A stretch of 64,000 nucleotides of DNA from Pseudomonas sp. sp1636 (lineage in GTDB: Bacteria > Pseudomonadota > Gammaproteobacteria > Pseudomonadales > Pseudomonadaceae), in assembly GCF_030376615.1 (NCBI RefSeq), contig NZ_JARRAB010000011.1, positions 100,999 to 164,998 on the forward strand. Reading direction: 5' to 3'. Below the pieces are notes generated by a model, which worked only from the letters and a program-made list of their open reading frames with translations, was not told the DNA's origin and made no database searches. This document shows positions 55,358-63,442 of the stretch, one piece after another. How positions within the stretch are numbered: the stretch's first letter is position 1; each line of letters begins with the position of its first letter. Position numbers and translations under genes: made by a program.

Positions 55358-56821
55358 TCATTCGTTGGCGCCGCTGGGGATCAATAGCTCCAGGTTGCGT
55401 TGGCTCTGCTTGTAAAGCGCTTTCAGGCGTTCGCCGAGTTCATGCTTGGCGCTGGTTTCGCCATGGACGATGCGTACATGGCTGGGCCAGTCGCGCATAC
55501 GTGTCACAAAACCGAGCAGACCTTTCTGATCTGCATGGGCCGAGTAGCCGCCTATGGTATTGATTTTGGCGCCAATCTTGTAGCGCTCCCCGTCTAAATC
55601 GACGTAACCACCGCGCCCACCATACATCTGGATGGCTCGGCCCGGCGTGCCTTGCGCCTGGTAACCGATGAAGAGCACGTCATGTCGAGGATCGTGGAGC
55701 ATGGCTTTCAGGTAATTGACAATTCGACCGCTGCTACACATGCCGTTCCCGGCGATGACGATGGCCGGACGAGCGGTAGCTGTCAGGTGGCGCACCATGG
55801 CCAGATGGGCCTGGTGGCTGTCGACGGTCAGCAGTTGCTCGAAACCGAGTGGATTACGCCCCCGCTTGACGCGCTGCAGCGCTTCGTTGTCCCAAAAGGG
55901 CTTGAGCTCGCGATAGACCTGGGTAAAGCGGCTGGCCAGGGGCGAGTCGAGGATGATCGGGAGTGTCGGCCAGTTGATGTCGATTTTGCTGTCACTGCTC
56001 CCTCGCCCTTTCCCATCGGCATTGAGTTTTCTGTGGATGATCTCTTCCAGTTCGTAGAGCAGCTCTTGGGTGCGGCCGATGCTGAAGGCGGGGATCAGCA
56101 CCGTGCCGTTATTGGCCAGTGCTTGTTCGATGACGTTTTCCAGACGCTTACGACGAGTGCGCCGGTCTTCGTGCATGCGGTCGCCGTAGGTGCTCTCGAT
56201 CACCAGGATGTCGGCGCGGTATGGCGGTTTTGGAGCCGGCAACAGCGGCGCATGCGGCGCCCCCAGGTCGCCGGAGAAGACGATGCGCTTCTTCGCACCG
56301 GACTCGGGATAATGCAGGTCGATCTCGGCATAGGCCGAGCCGAGGATATGCCCGGCGCGCTGCAGGCGGATGCGGCAGATCAGACTTTCGCTCTTATGCA
56401 GGGTGAACCAGGTCTTGTAGGGTAAGGCGACGATGCGCTGCCCAATCAGCTTGATGTAGCGCTCGACCTGTTTTTGATCGCGACTGAAACCCAGCTTGAA
56501 GGCATCTTCGAGCACGATGGGCAGCAGCTTGGCCGAGGGCTCGCTGCAAAGGATTGGCCCCTTGAAACCAGCAGCCAGCAGATAGGGAATACGCCCGACG
56601 TGATCGATATGCACGTGGGTGGCGACCAGGGCCTTGATCGTATCCAGGGGAAACTCGATGGCTAGGCGGTCAGAAGCGGACTTGCCTTCGGCCGAGGTTT
56701 CAGCGCCCTGGAACAAACCACAGTCGATCAGCAGACTGTGCTGGGCATCCATCAGCAATTGATGACAGGAGCCGGTCACGCCGTCCTTGGCGCCATGGTG
56801 AAGGATGTCGGGGTAGCCCAT
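55358..56821 (-). CDS. Metallo-beta-lactamase/beta-CASP RNA-nuclease-like protein
   Basis: A 487-residue CPSF73/Ysh1-type protein. The metal site is in ATHVHIDHVGRIPYL (HxHxDH) with FSGDLG; the beta-CASP and RNA-specificity parts include IPAFSIGRTQELLYEL, AGNGMCSSGRIVNYL and GGYSAHADQ. Members are exo- or endoribonucleases. The ATG at 56821 follows AAGGAT. An RNA processing role is likely; a link to the adjacent rfaH or O-antigen genes is unproven. Confidence 0.9.
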   Translation of the reverse strand: MGYPDILHHGAKDGVTGSCHQLLMDAQHSLLIDCGLFQGAETSAEGKSASDRLAIEFPLDTIKALVATHVHIDHVGRIPYLLAAGFKGPILCSEPSAKLLPIVLEDAFKLGFSRDQKQVERYIKLIGQRIVALPYKTWFTLHKSESLICRIRLQRAGHILGSAYAEIDLHYPESGAKKRIVFSGDLGAPHAPLLPAPKPPYRADILVIESTYGDRMHEDRRTRRKRLENVIEQALANNGTVLIPAFSIGRTQELLYELEEIIHRKLNADGKGRGSSDSKIDINWPTLPIILDSPLASRFTQVYRELKPFWDNEALQRVKRGRNPLGFEQLLTVDSHQAHLAMVRHLTATARPAIVIAGNGMCSSGRIVNYLKAMLHDPRHDVLFIGYQAQGTPGRAIQMYGGRGGYVDLDGERYKIGAKINTIGGYSAHADQKGLLGFVTRMRDWPSHVRIVHGETSAKHELGERLKALYKQSQRNLELLIPSGANE

Positions 56822-56938
56822 GTGATCGATCCTTGTTAGTCCATTAACGATGGCCGGCAGTTGGAGCTTGGCCGGCGTGATCCTTTGCTTGCGTTTGCAG
56901 CCTTGGTGCGCACGGCGCACCCTGCGTTCGGGGTGTCC

Positions 56939-57259
56939 TTAGCTATCGCTTGCCGTGTAGAAGAGCTTGCCCACCCGGTCGATGTGCTCGATCAGGGCCG
57001 GATTATCCAGCAGCTCGTACAGGGAAAGATCGATTTTGTAGGGCAGCAACAAGTCATCCAATTCCGTTTCGATTCGCAGCAATTGCTGGTAGGTCAAATC
57101 ACCCTTGAGCGTGAGGCCGATATCCGAACCTGCGCGGAAATTTCCTTTGGCTCGCGAACCGTAGAGGATCGCTTGCCCGATACCGGGGTAACGATGAAAC
57201 ACCTGCTGAATGGCCTTGATACTTGCAGCCGGCAGGCCGCTGCCCTCCACCTCGCTCAT
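56939..57259 (-). CDS. MntA-like minimal nucleotidyltransferase, altered active site
   Basis: A 106-residue MNT protein. The motif reads GSRAKGNFRAGSDIGLTL: the second Asp of the usual GSDID is Gly48, leaving Asp46 and the third carboxylate Asp77 (KIDLSL). In MntA/HepT modules the nucleotidyltransferase is the antitoxin and AMPylates HepT; loss of one metal-binding Asp may weaken this. ATGA overlap with the HEPN gene upstream. Confidence 0.85.
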   Translation of the reverse strand: MSEVEGSGLPAASIKAIQQVFHRYPGIGQAILYGSRAKGNFRAGSDIGLTLKGDLTYQQLLRIETELDDLLLPYKIDLSLYELLDNPALIEHIDRVGKLFYTASDS

Positions 57260-57678
57260 GATTCGTTCACGACACGTTCGAGCAGTGTCTCTTCCAATGC
57301 CTTCAGCAGAGGATGGTGTCGCTGCTGGATGTTTTGCAGGATGCTCTCTGCAATCTCTTCGTTATAGGTATGCGATGTGCGGTTACGGTCTATCAGCATG
57401 TCCATCCAGCCTTTCCCGTCAGCTAATACCCCTCGGCTGAAACCTTCGCGAATTGCATCTCTTGAACCAACGATGCCAGTGATGCCTTGCCAAACAAGGT
57501 AGTCCTTAAGGGTGTTCCAACCTAGTTCATAGGTGTATTCGAAGATTTGGATCACACCCTGTTTTTCCAGTTTTGACAGGGTGCGCGCCTGCATTAGAGC
57601 CATCGCCTCATCGAGCTGAGCCTGCGCCTTGCGGAAGTTTTGCAGGCGTTGTAACCAGCGAGTGTCTTCGTTGCTCAT
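57256..57678 (-). CDS. HepT/HI0074-like HEPN protein
   Basis: A 140-residue helical protein of the HI0074 nucleotidyltransferase-substrate family. DRNRTSHTYNEE holds the Rx4H motif (Arg98, His103) with Tyr105 two residues on, the Tyr that is the modification site in HepT-type toxins. It precedes and overlaps the MNT gene, the standard toxin-first order. Either a toxin-antitoxin pair or a domesticated enzyme-partner pair. Confidence 0.87.
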   Translation of the reverse strand: MSNEDTRWLQRLQNFRKAQAQLDEAMALMQARTLSKLEKQGVIQIFEYTYELGWNTLKDYLVWQGITGIVGSRDAIREGFSRGVLADGKGWMDMLIDRNRTSHTYNEEIAESILQNIQQRHHPLLKALEETLLERVVNES

Positions 57679-57832
57679 GCTGCGCCTTTATTCTCCGCAT
57701 GTTCGGTTTATTTTACGATCGGCAGGCCGTGAAACCTGCCTTACCAAGCTAATACGTAGGCAAAGTGCGTTCGCACTGGCACATTGAACCACCTCGTCCG
57801 AACCCCACACAACCGAGCGGGATCGTTTGGGT

Positions 57833-57862
57833 TGCTGCTGCGCGAAGCGCACCCTACGGGTA
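57833..57862 (+). repeat. REP family B partial copy
   Basis: CTGCTGCGCGAAGCGCACCC then TACGGG is the inverse of CCGTAGGGTGCGCTTCGCGC, a diverged family B half. The remaining 57679-57898 gap has no gene. Confidence 0.5.
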
Positions 57863-57898
57863 CAAGTGCTCAGGTGACAGCTCCTACAGCAAGCCCTG

Positions 57899-59200
57899 TC
57901 AGGCTGACACGTTCAAGTGACTGGATTCATTCCAAGAGGCCCGCCGCAGCATATTGCGCAACAGGGCGATGAACAGGCCCAGCATACCGCCGAGCACCAG
58001 GCCCAGGGCCAGAATCAAGGCTTTTTTCGGTTTAATAGGGCGCAAGGGCTCCAGCGCTACCTGATCGATGGACACCAACTTCAGGCCGGAAACATCGACG
58101 TTAATATTACGCAAGCGAGCGGCCTCTCCACGCCAGCTGGCCAAATCCTTGAGAAACAAATCTTCGCTTTCGCGCTTGTTGAGCACTTCAATCTGGCGAT
58201 TGTTCGCCAGCAACTGCAGTTCCTTGGCGATTTGCGCGATACGCGGCTCGGTGAAGTCATCGGAGCGACGCTGCAGTAAGGCATTGCGCTCGGCTTCCAG
58301 CGCTTCGCTGCCCATGAAGTACAGCGGTATCTGCTGGTTGTTGACTTCGGTGCGGATCACGCTACCTTGCGTCACCCGCTCGCCCTCGCCCAAAGAAGAC
58401 GGCGTGGCGGGCTTGCTAATACCCAGCGCCTTGGCGATGCGAATGGCTTCATCCAGCTGAGCAACGCGATTGTCACGGCGGGTTTTGAGTTGCTGGCGCA
58501 AGGCCTTGAGTTCGTCTTGCAGATTTGCACGTTTGAGGTTGTCGGCTTCCAACAGCTTAGCGATCTTGGCCTCTTTGCTCGCTTCGTAGCTTGCACGGGC
58601 CGCGGCCATCTGCGCATCGAGTTGATTCAGACGATTCTGGATGACTACCGCCAGATCGGCGGCGATACGCTCGCGCTCAATCTGGAAGGCATACTCGACC
58701 AAGCCATTGACCAGGGCGACACCATTGACGTCCTGCGGATAGGTCAGTTGAATGCCGACATAGGCACTCAGGTTATCGGCTTTCTTCGGGTCAGGCAGGA
58801 GCATCTTGAAAGCTTCTTGGTTGAAGCGTTCGAAGGTTTGTTCAAGGCTGCGATTAGGCTGGCGCAATACCTCGAATAAGCCCTGGTTGGTACGAAAAAA
58901 CTCCAGGCGAGTGTCGTAAGACTCCAAGGTAGCCCCCACACGCGTCATGGCCTGCGCAGGGGTAAGTTTGTAAACGCCGGTACGGCTCAGGGCATCGAGA
59001 TCCTTGATCGCCGCCGGACGCAGCACGCTCTGCACTTGGTATTCAGGGGTTACCAGGAAGGCGTATGCGGCCGCCAGCATGCCGACCAGAAAGGTCACCA
59101 AGGCAATCAGCAGCTTCTGTTCCCAGAGCGAGTGAAATAACGCAGCCAGGTCGATTTCATCACTAGAGGTTTGTTGTATCGGGGGGGAGATCGCATTCAC
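57899..59200 (-). CDS. wzz: Wzz chain-length determinant (paralogue 1)
   Basis: A 433-residue polysaccharide co-polymerase. N-terminal helix (about 32-52, IALVTFLVGMLAAAYAFLV), long coiled-coil periplasmic part, and C-terminal Pro-rich motif with a helix (LRPIKPKKALILALGLVLGG). It sets O-antigen length through Wzy. The GTG at 59200 lies 8 bases after GGA; TTG at 59206 is the alternative. About half of its residues recur in the protein at 61748. Confidence 0.92.
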   Translation of the reverse strand: MNAISPPIQQTSSDEIDLAALFHSLWEQKLLIALVTFLVGMLAAAYAFLVTPEYQVQSVLRPAAIKDLDALSRTGVYKLTPAQAMTRVGATLESYDTRLEFFRTNQGLFEVLRQPNRSLEQTFERFNQEAFKMLLPDPKKADNLSAYVGIQLTYPQDVNGVALVNGLVEYAFQIERERIAADLAVVIQNRLNQLDAQMAAARASYEASKEAKIAKLLEADNLKRANLQDELKALRQQLKTRRDNRVAQLDEAIRIAKALGISKPATPSSLGEGERVTQGSVIRTEVNNQQIPLYFMGSEALEAERNALLQRRSDDFTEPRIAQIAKELQLLANNRQIEVLNKRESEDLFLKDLASWRGEAARLRNINVDVSGLKLVSIDQVALEPLRPIKPKKALILALGLVLGGMLGLFIALLRNMLRRASWNESSHLNVSA

Positions 59201-59480
59201 AGTCAAGATCCATCTTCTATAGAGGGCATCACTAATTCACCAACGGGGAACAACGCTCCCTGGAATCTCATTGTTGTCCCATTCGCTCGGTACTCGCGCT
59301 GGAGCACAGGGTTTAAAGGGCTTGCGCCCATCCCATTGACAGAGATTTCGCGGCATTGTGCCAGCAGCGTACGACATTACAAGTCTTGACAACCAATTTG
59401 CAGTTACTGACAGACGGACGGGAACTTTGTGACGCATATCATAGTCGCCTCGCCCTGTGGCTTTGGTTGCAGCGCGTACT

Positions 59481-59874
59481 CGTGAAGCAGTACGCCGCTT
59501 GATCGGCTGTAACCCATGGCGGACTGTTCGCTGCGCTCCTGAGTCCGCCCTACGGGCTGAGCGGCACCGCCGTTGCAGGCGAATGCACGAGCGTAGGGCG
59601 TACTCGCGAAGCAGTACGCCACTCGAAAGATCGAACCATGGCGGACTGTTCGCTACGCTCCTGAGTCCGCCCTACGGATTGAGTGGCGCCGTCGTGGCGC
59701 CCGCGAATGCATGAGCGTAAGGCGTACTTGCGCAGCAGTACGCCACTCGAAAGATCGAACCATGGCGGACTGTTCGCTACGCTCCTGAGTCCGCCCTACG
59801 GATTGAGTGGCGCCGTCGTGGCGTCCGCGAATGCATGAGCGTAGGGCGTACTTGCGAAGCAGTACGCCCTACAG
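59481..59874 (+). repeat. REP family B tandem array (about 122-124 bp unit)
   Basis: The unit contains a hairpin GGCGTACT...AGTACGCC and a stretch beginning CATGGCGGACTGTTCGCT, ending CCGCCCTACGG. CATGGCGGACTG recurs at 59515, 59637 and 59761 (spacing 122 and 124). The array abuts the RAYT at 59880; another unit lies beyond the RAYT at 60512. The gap 59207-59480 holds nothing else recognised. Confidence 0.9.
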
Positions 59875-59879
59875 GACGC

Positions 59880-60413
59880 TCAATCATCGCAGGGCAAGCC
59901 GTCGGATTGTCCGCTGCCTGCCCAATCGGGCGGGTAGATGCCACTCGCCACCATGCGATGGAAGGTGGAGTAAGGCCAGTCGCGCACCCGGCTGACCAAA
60001 CCGTGCTTGAGCGGATTGTTGTGGAGGTAGTCGAGATGGCGGTTCAGGTCGTCCTGGTCGCGGATGCGGTGCTCCCAATAACGACGCTGCCAGATGCCGC
60101 GCTCGCGGCGCCGCAGCAGGATTTTCGAGCGCCATTCATCAGCCGGCACCGCACGGGAGAACAGCAATTTGATCAGTCGCCAACGCAGGGCGAAGTTGCA
60201 TTCGCCCGCGGGCAATTCGATCACGCAGTGTAGGTGATCCGATAACACTACCCAGCCATGAATCTCGAAGGGGTGGCGTCGGCGGGTGATGCGCACGGAG
60301 TCACGCAGGATGTCGATGTGCCGGGTTAGCAGGTCGTTACCGTGGCGTACCCGCAGGGCATGGGTGAAGAAGAAGGTACCCCCTGGGCACCAGACGCGGC
60401 GGTAGTTGGGCAT
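59880..60413 (-). CDS. REP-associated tyrosine transposase (second RAYT)
   Basis: A 177-residue Y1 transposase beginning MPNYRRVWCPGGTFFFTHAL. HUH motif His60 and His62 in LSDHLHCVIELP; catalytic Tyr129 in HLDYLHNNPLKHG. It belongs to a different RAYT branch from the one at 29144 (different N-terminus and longer). It lies inside the family B array, so it is probably the enzyme that spread that family. The ATG at 60413 starts the conserved N-terminus. Confidence 0.9.
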   Translation of the reverse strand: MPNYRRVWCPGGTFFFTHALRVRHGNDLLTRHIDILRDSVRITRRRHPFEIHGWVVLSDHLHCVIELPAGECNFALRWRLIKLLFSRAVPADEWRSKILLRRRERGIWQRRYWEHRIRDQDDLNRHLDYLHNNPLKHGLVSRVRDWPYSTFHRMVASGIYPPDWAGSGQSDGLPCDD

Positions 60414-60511
60414 GGTAGGCGTCATCCTTGACGGTATTGGCGATGCTCGAGAGTCTATCCAAGAATGCCAGCGATACCACGATGCGAACAGCACACCACC
60501 CAAAAAATCGA

Positions 60512-60618
60512 ACCATGGCGGACTGTTCGCTACGCTCCTGAGTCCGCCCTACGGATTGAGTGGCGCCGTCGTGGCGTTCGCAAATGCACGACCGTAGGGC
60601 GTACTCACGGAGCAGTAT
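60512..60618 (+). repeat. REP family B unit, far side of RAYT
   Basis: CATGGCGGACTGTTCGCTAC (60514 on) through CGTAGGGCGTACTCACGGAG repeats the array unit with slight divergence. The rest of 60414-60802 shows no gene. Confidence 0.85.
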
Positions 60619-60802
60619 CAGTCCGCCCAGGATGGCGGTGGAAACGCGGACGCATCCAATCAACATGGCTTTGTCCATCTATTCAGCGACAGTCCAGTGT
60701 AGTCGGATATTGAAAGCTGGAAGCTGTTCCTGGATGCACACGATGCGGCTGTCGGAGCCGGCGACCCCATCAACCTCTGCCCTCCAACAAGCCTACGCCT
60801 GA

Positions 60803-60841
60803 TTGACAAAAGGCGTTTGCGTGATTATACAAAATTTTGTA
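60803..60841 (+). promoter_or_regulatory. higBA promoter with palindromic operator
   Basis: TTGACA (60803-60808), 17 bases, TATACA (60826-60831). The perfect 14-base palindrome TACAAAATTTTGTA (60828-60841) overlaps the -10 box, as expected for autorepression by the HigA antitoxin. The toxin start follows at 60853. Confidence 0.8.
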
Positions 60842-60852
60842 TTTATCGGTTC

Positions 60853-61193
60853 ATGAAACAAAACCACAAGCCCATTGAGTTTTGCGGCAGCTCCCTCAGT
60901 GACCTGCGCACTTTTCCAGAAGATGCTCGGCGAGAGGCTGGCCACCAAGTGGATCAGGTTCAGCAAGCTGCGAACCGGACGATTGAAAGCCAATGGCAAG
61001 CATCGGCGTTGGTGTTCGTGAAATACGCATCCGTGAGGCTTCTGGAGCTTTCCGAGTGATCTATGTGGCGAAGTTCGAAGACGCCATTTTCGTGCTGCAC
61101 TGCTTCCAGAAAAAAACACAGAAAACCAGACGCGAGGACGTCGCGCTGGCCGCCCAACGACTGAAGGACTTGATGAAGGAGTTAGGCCCATGA
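60853..61193 (+). pseudogene. HigB/RelE-like (Gp49 family) toxin, broken
   Basis: The N-terminal part reads MKQNHKPIEFCGSSLSDLRT and on to GHQVDQVQQ; the C-terminal part resumes in another frame as KPMASIGVGVREIRIREASG and ends RLKDLMKELGP. Between them one base is missing after QVQQ (near 60970), and in the new frame EPDD is followed by TGA (60984-60986) where the family has Trp. Two independent lesions therefore disable the gene, although the rest is well preserved. Its stop overlaps the antitoxin start. Confidence 0.82.
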
Positions 61194-61468
61194 ACCAACG
61201 TTTCCAAAGTGTCTGGGGTGCCGTTGAGGACACCCCAGCTCAAGCCGAAAACATGAAGGTTCGTTCCGCCTTGATGATCGCATTGAAAGAGCGCATTGAG
61301 GCTGAAGGCTTGTCGCAAGCGAATGCCGCCAAGTTGTTCGGCGTCACTCAGCCGCGCATTTCTGATCTGCTTCGCGGCAAGATCACTCTGTTCAGCATCG
61401 ACACGCTGATCAACATGTTGGCCACCGCCGGACTGCATGTAGAGCTGCAAATCGCTCAAGCAGCCTAA
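61190..61468 (+). CDS. HigA-like XRE antitoxin
   Basis: A 92-residue protein with an XRE helix-turn-helix (LSQANAAKLFGVTQPRISDLLRGK, about residues 42-65) of the HigA type that pairs with Gp49-like toxins. Frame is intact. ATGA overlap with the toxin remnant. It likely still binds the palindrome at 60828-60841. Confidence 0.88.
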   Translation: MNQRFQSVWGAVEDTPAQAENMKVRSALMIALKERIEAEGLSQANAAKLFGVTQPRISDLLRGKITLFSIDTLINMLATAGLHVELQIAQAA

Positions 61469-61605
61469 GTGTCAATTGCAGATAATGTGAGCCCGCAGAA
61501 AGTGTATGGGCCGCGCACTGCGGGGATTTTTGTGCGCGAACCCTACGGGGTGATGCCGCGCCCGACACCACGTCATAAGTCACAATCAAATGCGGTGTCC
61601 GCCGC

Positions 61606-61756
61606 TCCTGTAGGAGGGCCGCCCCGGCGCGGTGCTTGAGCTTTGGGGCGGACGTTGTCCGCCATCGCCGCGGGGCGCGCCTCCTACATAAAGTCACGCG
61701 GCCCATGAACTTGGGGAGTCAACGGCGTACTGCTGCGCGAGTACGCCCTACGGTTT
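61606..61756 (+). repeat. REP family A pair next to a family B half
   Basis: TCCTGTAGGAGGGCCGCCCC (61606 on), then CGCCGCGGGGCGCGCCTCCT ACA (to 61686) are an inverted family A pair; ACGGCGTACTGCTGCGCGAG TACGCCCTACGG (61722-61753) is an inverted family B half that reaches the wzz stop region. The rest of 61469-61747 has no gene. Confidence 0.75.
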
Positions 61757-63019
61757 GTCGGTTTGCCTGGGACGCAGCAGGTTGCGCAGCATTGCTGCGA
61801 AGACTCCGAGCATCAGGCCGGCGACTCCGCCCAGGCCGATGATCAGCGCTTTCTTCGGCTTGACTGGTGCGAGTGGTTCGAGTGCTTGCTGATCCAACCG
61901 AACCAACTGCAATCCGCTGGTATCGAGCTTAATCCCTTTGAGTTGGGCTGCCTCTTGGCGCCATTCCGCCAGATCCTTTAGGTAGAGGTCTTCATTCTGG
62001 CGCTTCTCGAGGATTTCCACTTGCCGATTATTGCCGAGCAACGCCAGCTCCTTCTCGATCTCGGCAATCCGTGGTTCGCTGAAATCGTCCGAACGGCGTG
62101 CGCTTAAAGCTTCGCGCTCGGCCTTCAAGGCTTCGCTGCCCATGAAGTAGAGTGGAATTTCTCGGCTATTGACTTCGGTACGCACGACCTGCCCCTGGCG
62201 CTGCGCATCAGCCATGGCCGAAGGGGTGGTGGGTTTCTCGATGCCAAGTGATTCGGCTATCTGGATGGCTTCGTCAAGACTTTTGATGCGGTTCTCTCGA
62301 CGCGTTTTCAATTCGCCACGCAAGGCTTGCAACTCGTCCTGCAGCCGAGCTCGCTGCAAAGCATCCTCCTCGAGCAAAGTGGCTATTCGTGCTTCTTTAC
62401 TTGCCTCATAACTGGCCCGCGCTGCTTCGGTTTTTTGCTCGAGGCTGAATAAGCGATTGCTGATCAGCACCTTCAGGTCTGTGGCGATTCGCGCCCGCTC
62501 GCTCTCCAGCACGGCAGCCACCAGGCCATTGACGACCGCCACGCCTTCCACGCCCCGGGGGTAAGTCAGCGATATGCCGACAAACTCGCTCAAGCTGTTC
62601 GGTCTTTTCGGGTCTACTTGCAGCATGGTGAACGCCGAACGATTGAACTCTTCAAAGGCCTGCTCCAACGAACTGCCCGGGGTGACCAGCCCGCTGAAAA
62701 GCACCTGATTCTCACGAAAAAAGGCGAGACGGTTTTCATAGGACGACAGTCCTGCCCCTACGCGACTCAACGCCTCGGCCGGGGTCAGCTCGTAGACACC
62801 GGTACCGTTCAGTTCATCGAGGCTGCCCCGATCCACCGGGCGCAGCACGCTCTGCACCTGATAGTGCGGCGTGGCTAGGAAAGCATAGGCTACCGCCCCC
62901 ATAGTGACCATGCAGGCGACAGCTAGAATTAGATACTTTTGTCGGAACAGTGATCGAAATAGCTCGACCAGGTCGATTTCATCGTTGCTATAGGTAAGTC
63001 GTTGAAGTTGCTCAGACAT
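61748..63019 (-). CDS. wzz: Wzz chain-length determinant (paralogue 2)
   Basis: A 423-residue co-polymerase with the same plan as the one at 57899: N-terminal helix (YLILAVACMVTMGAVAYAFL), shared internal segments (IPLYFMGSEALKAER, the SLDEAIQIAESLGI region) and C-terminal PVKPKKALIIGLGGVAGLML. The ATG at 63019 was preferred to a TTG at 63040. The two paralogues probably give different modal lengths. Confidence 0.92.
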   Translation of the reverse strand: MSEQLQRLTYSNDEIDLVELFRSLFRQKYLILAVACMVTMGAVAYAFLATPHYQVQSVLRPVDRGSLDELNGTGVYELTPAEALSRVGAGLSSYENRLAFFRENQVLFSGLVTPGSSLEQAFEEFNRSAFTMLQVDPKRPNSLSEFVGISLTYPRGVEGVAVVNGLVAAVLESERARIATDLKVLISNRLFSLEQKTEAARASYEASKEARIATLLEEDALQRARLQDELQALRGELKTRRENRIKSLDEAIQIAESLGIEKPTTPSAMADAQRQGQVVRTEVNSREIPLYFMGSEALKAEREALSARRSDDFSEPRIAEIEKELALLGNNRQVEILEKRQNEDLYLKDLAEWRQEAAQLKGIKLDTSGLQLVRLDQQALEPLAPVKPKKALIIGLGGVAGLMLGVFAAMLRNLLRPRQTDKP

Positions 63020-63365
63020 AAGTCGGTTAGGATCCGTCAAAAAAGAAGTCTATCGCATGGCGTGCGATCACTTTTAACCCCCCTCCCTGGATGCTCTGCC
63101 CATCTGGTACCGGCAATAGCAGGTGCATCCCTTGTGCCCAGGTGGGTGTGACAATCGCCTGGCAGATTTGTTCACCGCCGAACCGGGAAGGCAGAGTCAC
63201 CTCTGCCGCGCCCAGTCAATCTCCTCCCCTACTATTTGGGCAGCCTCGTCGTGCCCCCTTGCAACTGTAACCTCAACGGTATGGGTAGATAGAGTGTGGT
63301 GGATTTGTGGGCGCCAGCTTGCTGACGACCCATTAGCCCGTACTGTCGCTGCACACTACGATAAT

Positions 63366-63403
63366 AAAAACGTGGTATGGGGCGGCAAGCCACCCCATAC
63401 CAC
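63366..63403 (-). terminator. Intrinsic terminator of the RTX gene
   Basis: On the minus strand, an 11-bp perfect stem GTGGTATGGGG/CCCCATACCAC (63403-63393 with 63382-63372), 10-base loop, then GTTTTTATT. It lies 40 bases after the RTX stop. The rest of 63020-63442 has no supported gene. Confidence 0.85.
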
Positions 63404-63442
63404 CGCTGTTAATGCCTCTTTCCATTTTTGTTGGCAGCCTCC

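Noticed and set aside
59481..59874. CRISPR array suspected from regular repeats
   Set aside because: The whole 122-124 bp unit repeats with no unique spacers, and no cas genes are nearby; it is a REP tandem array next to a RAYT.
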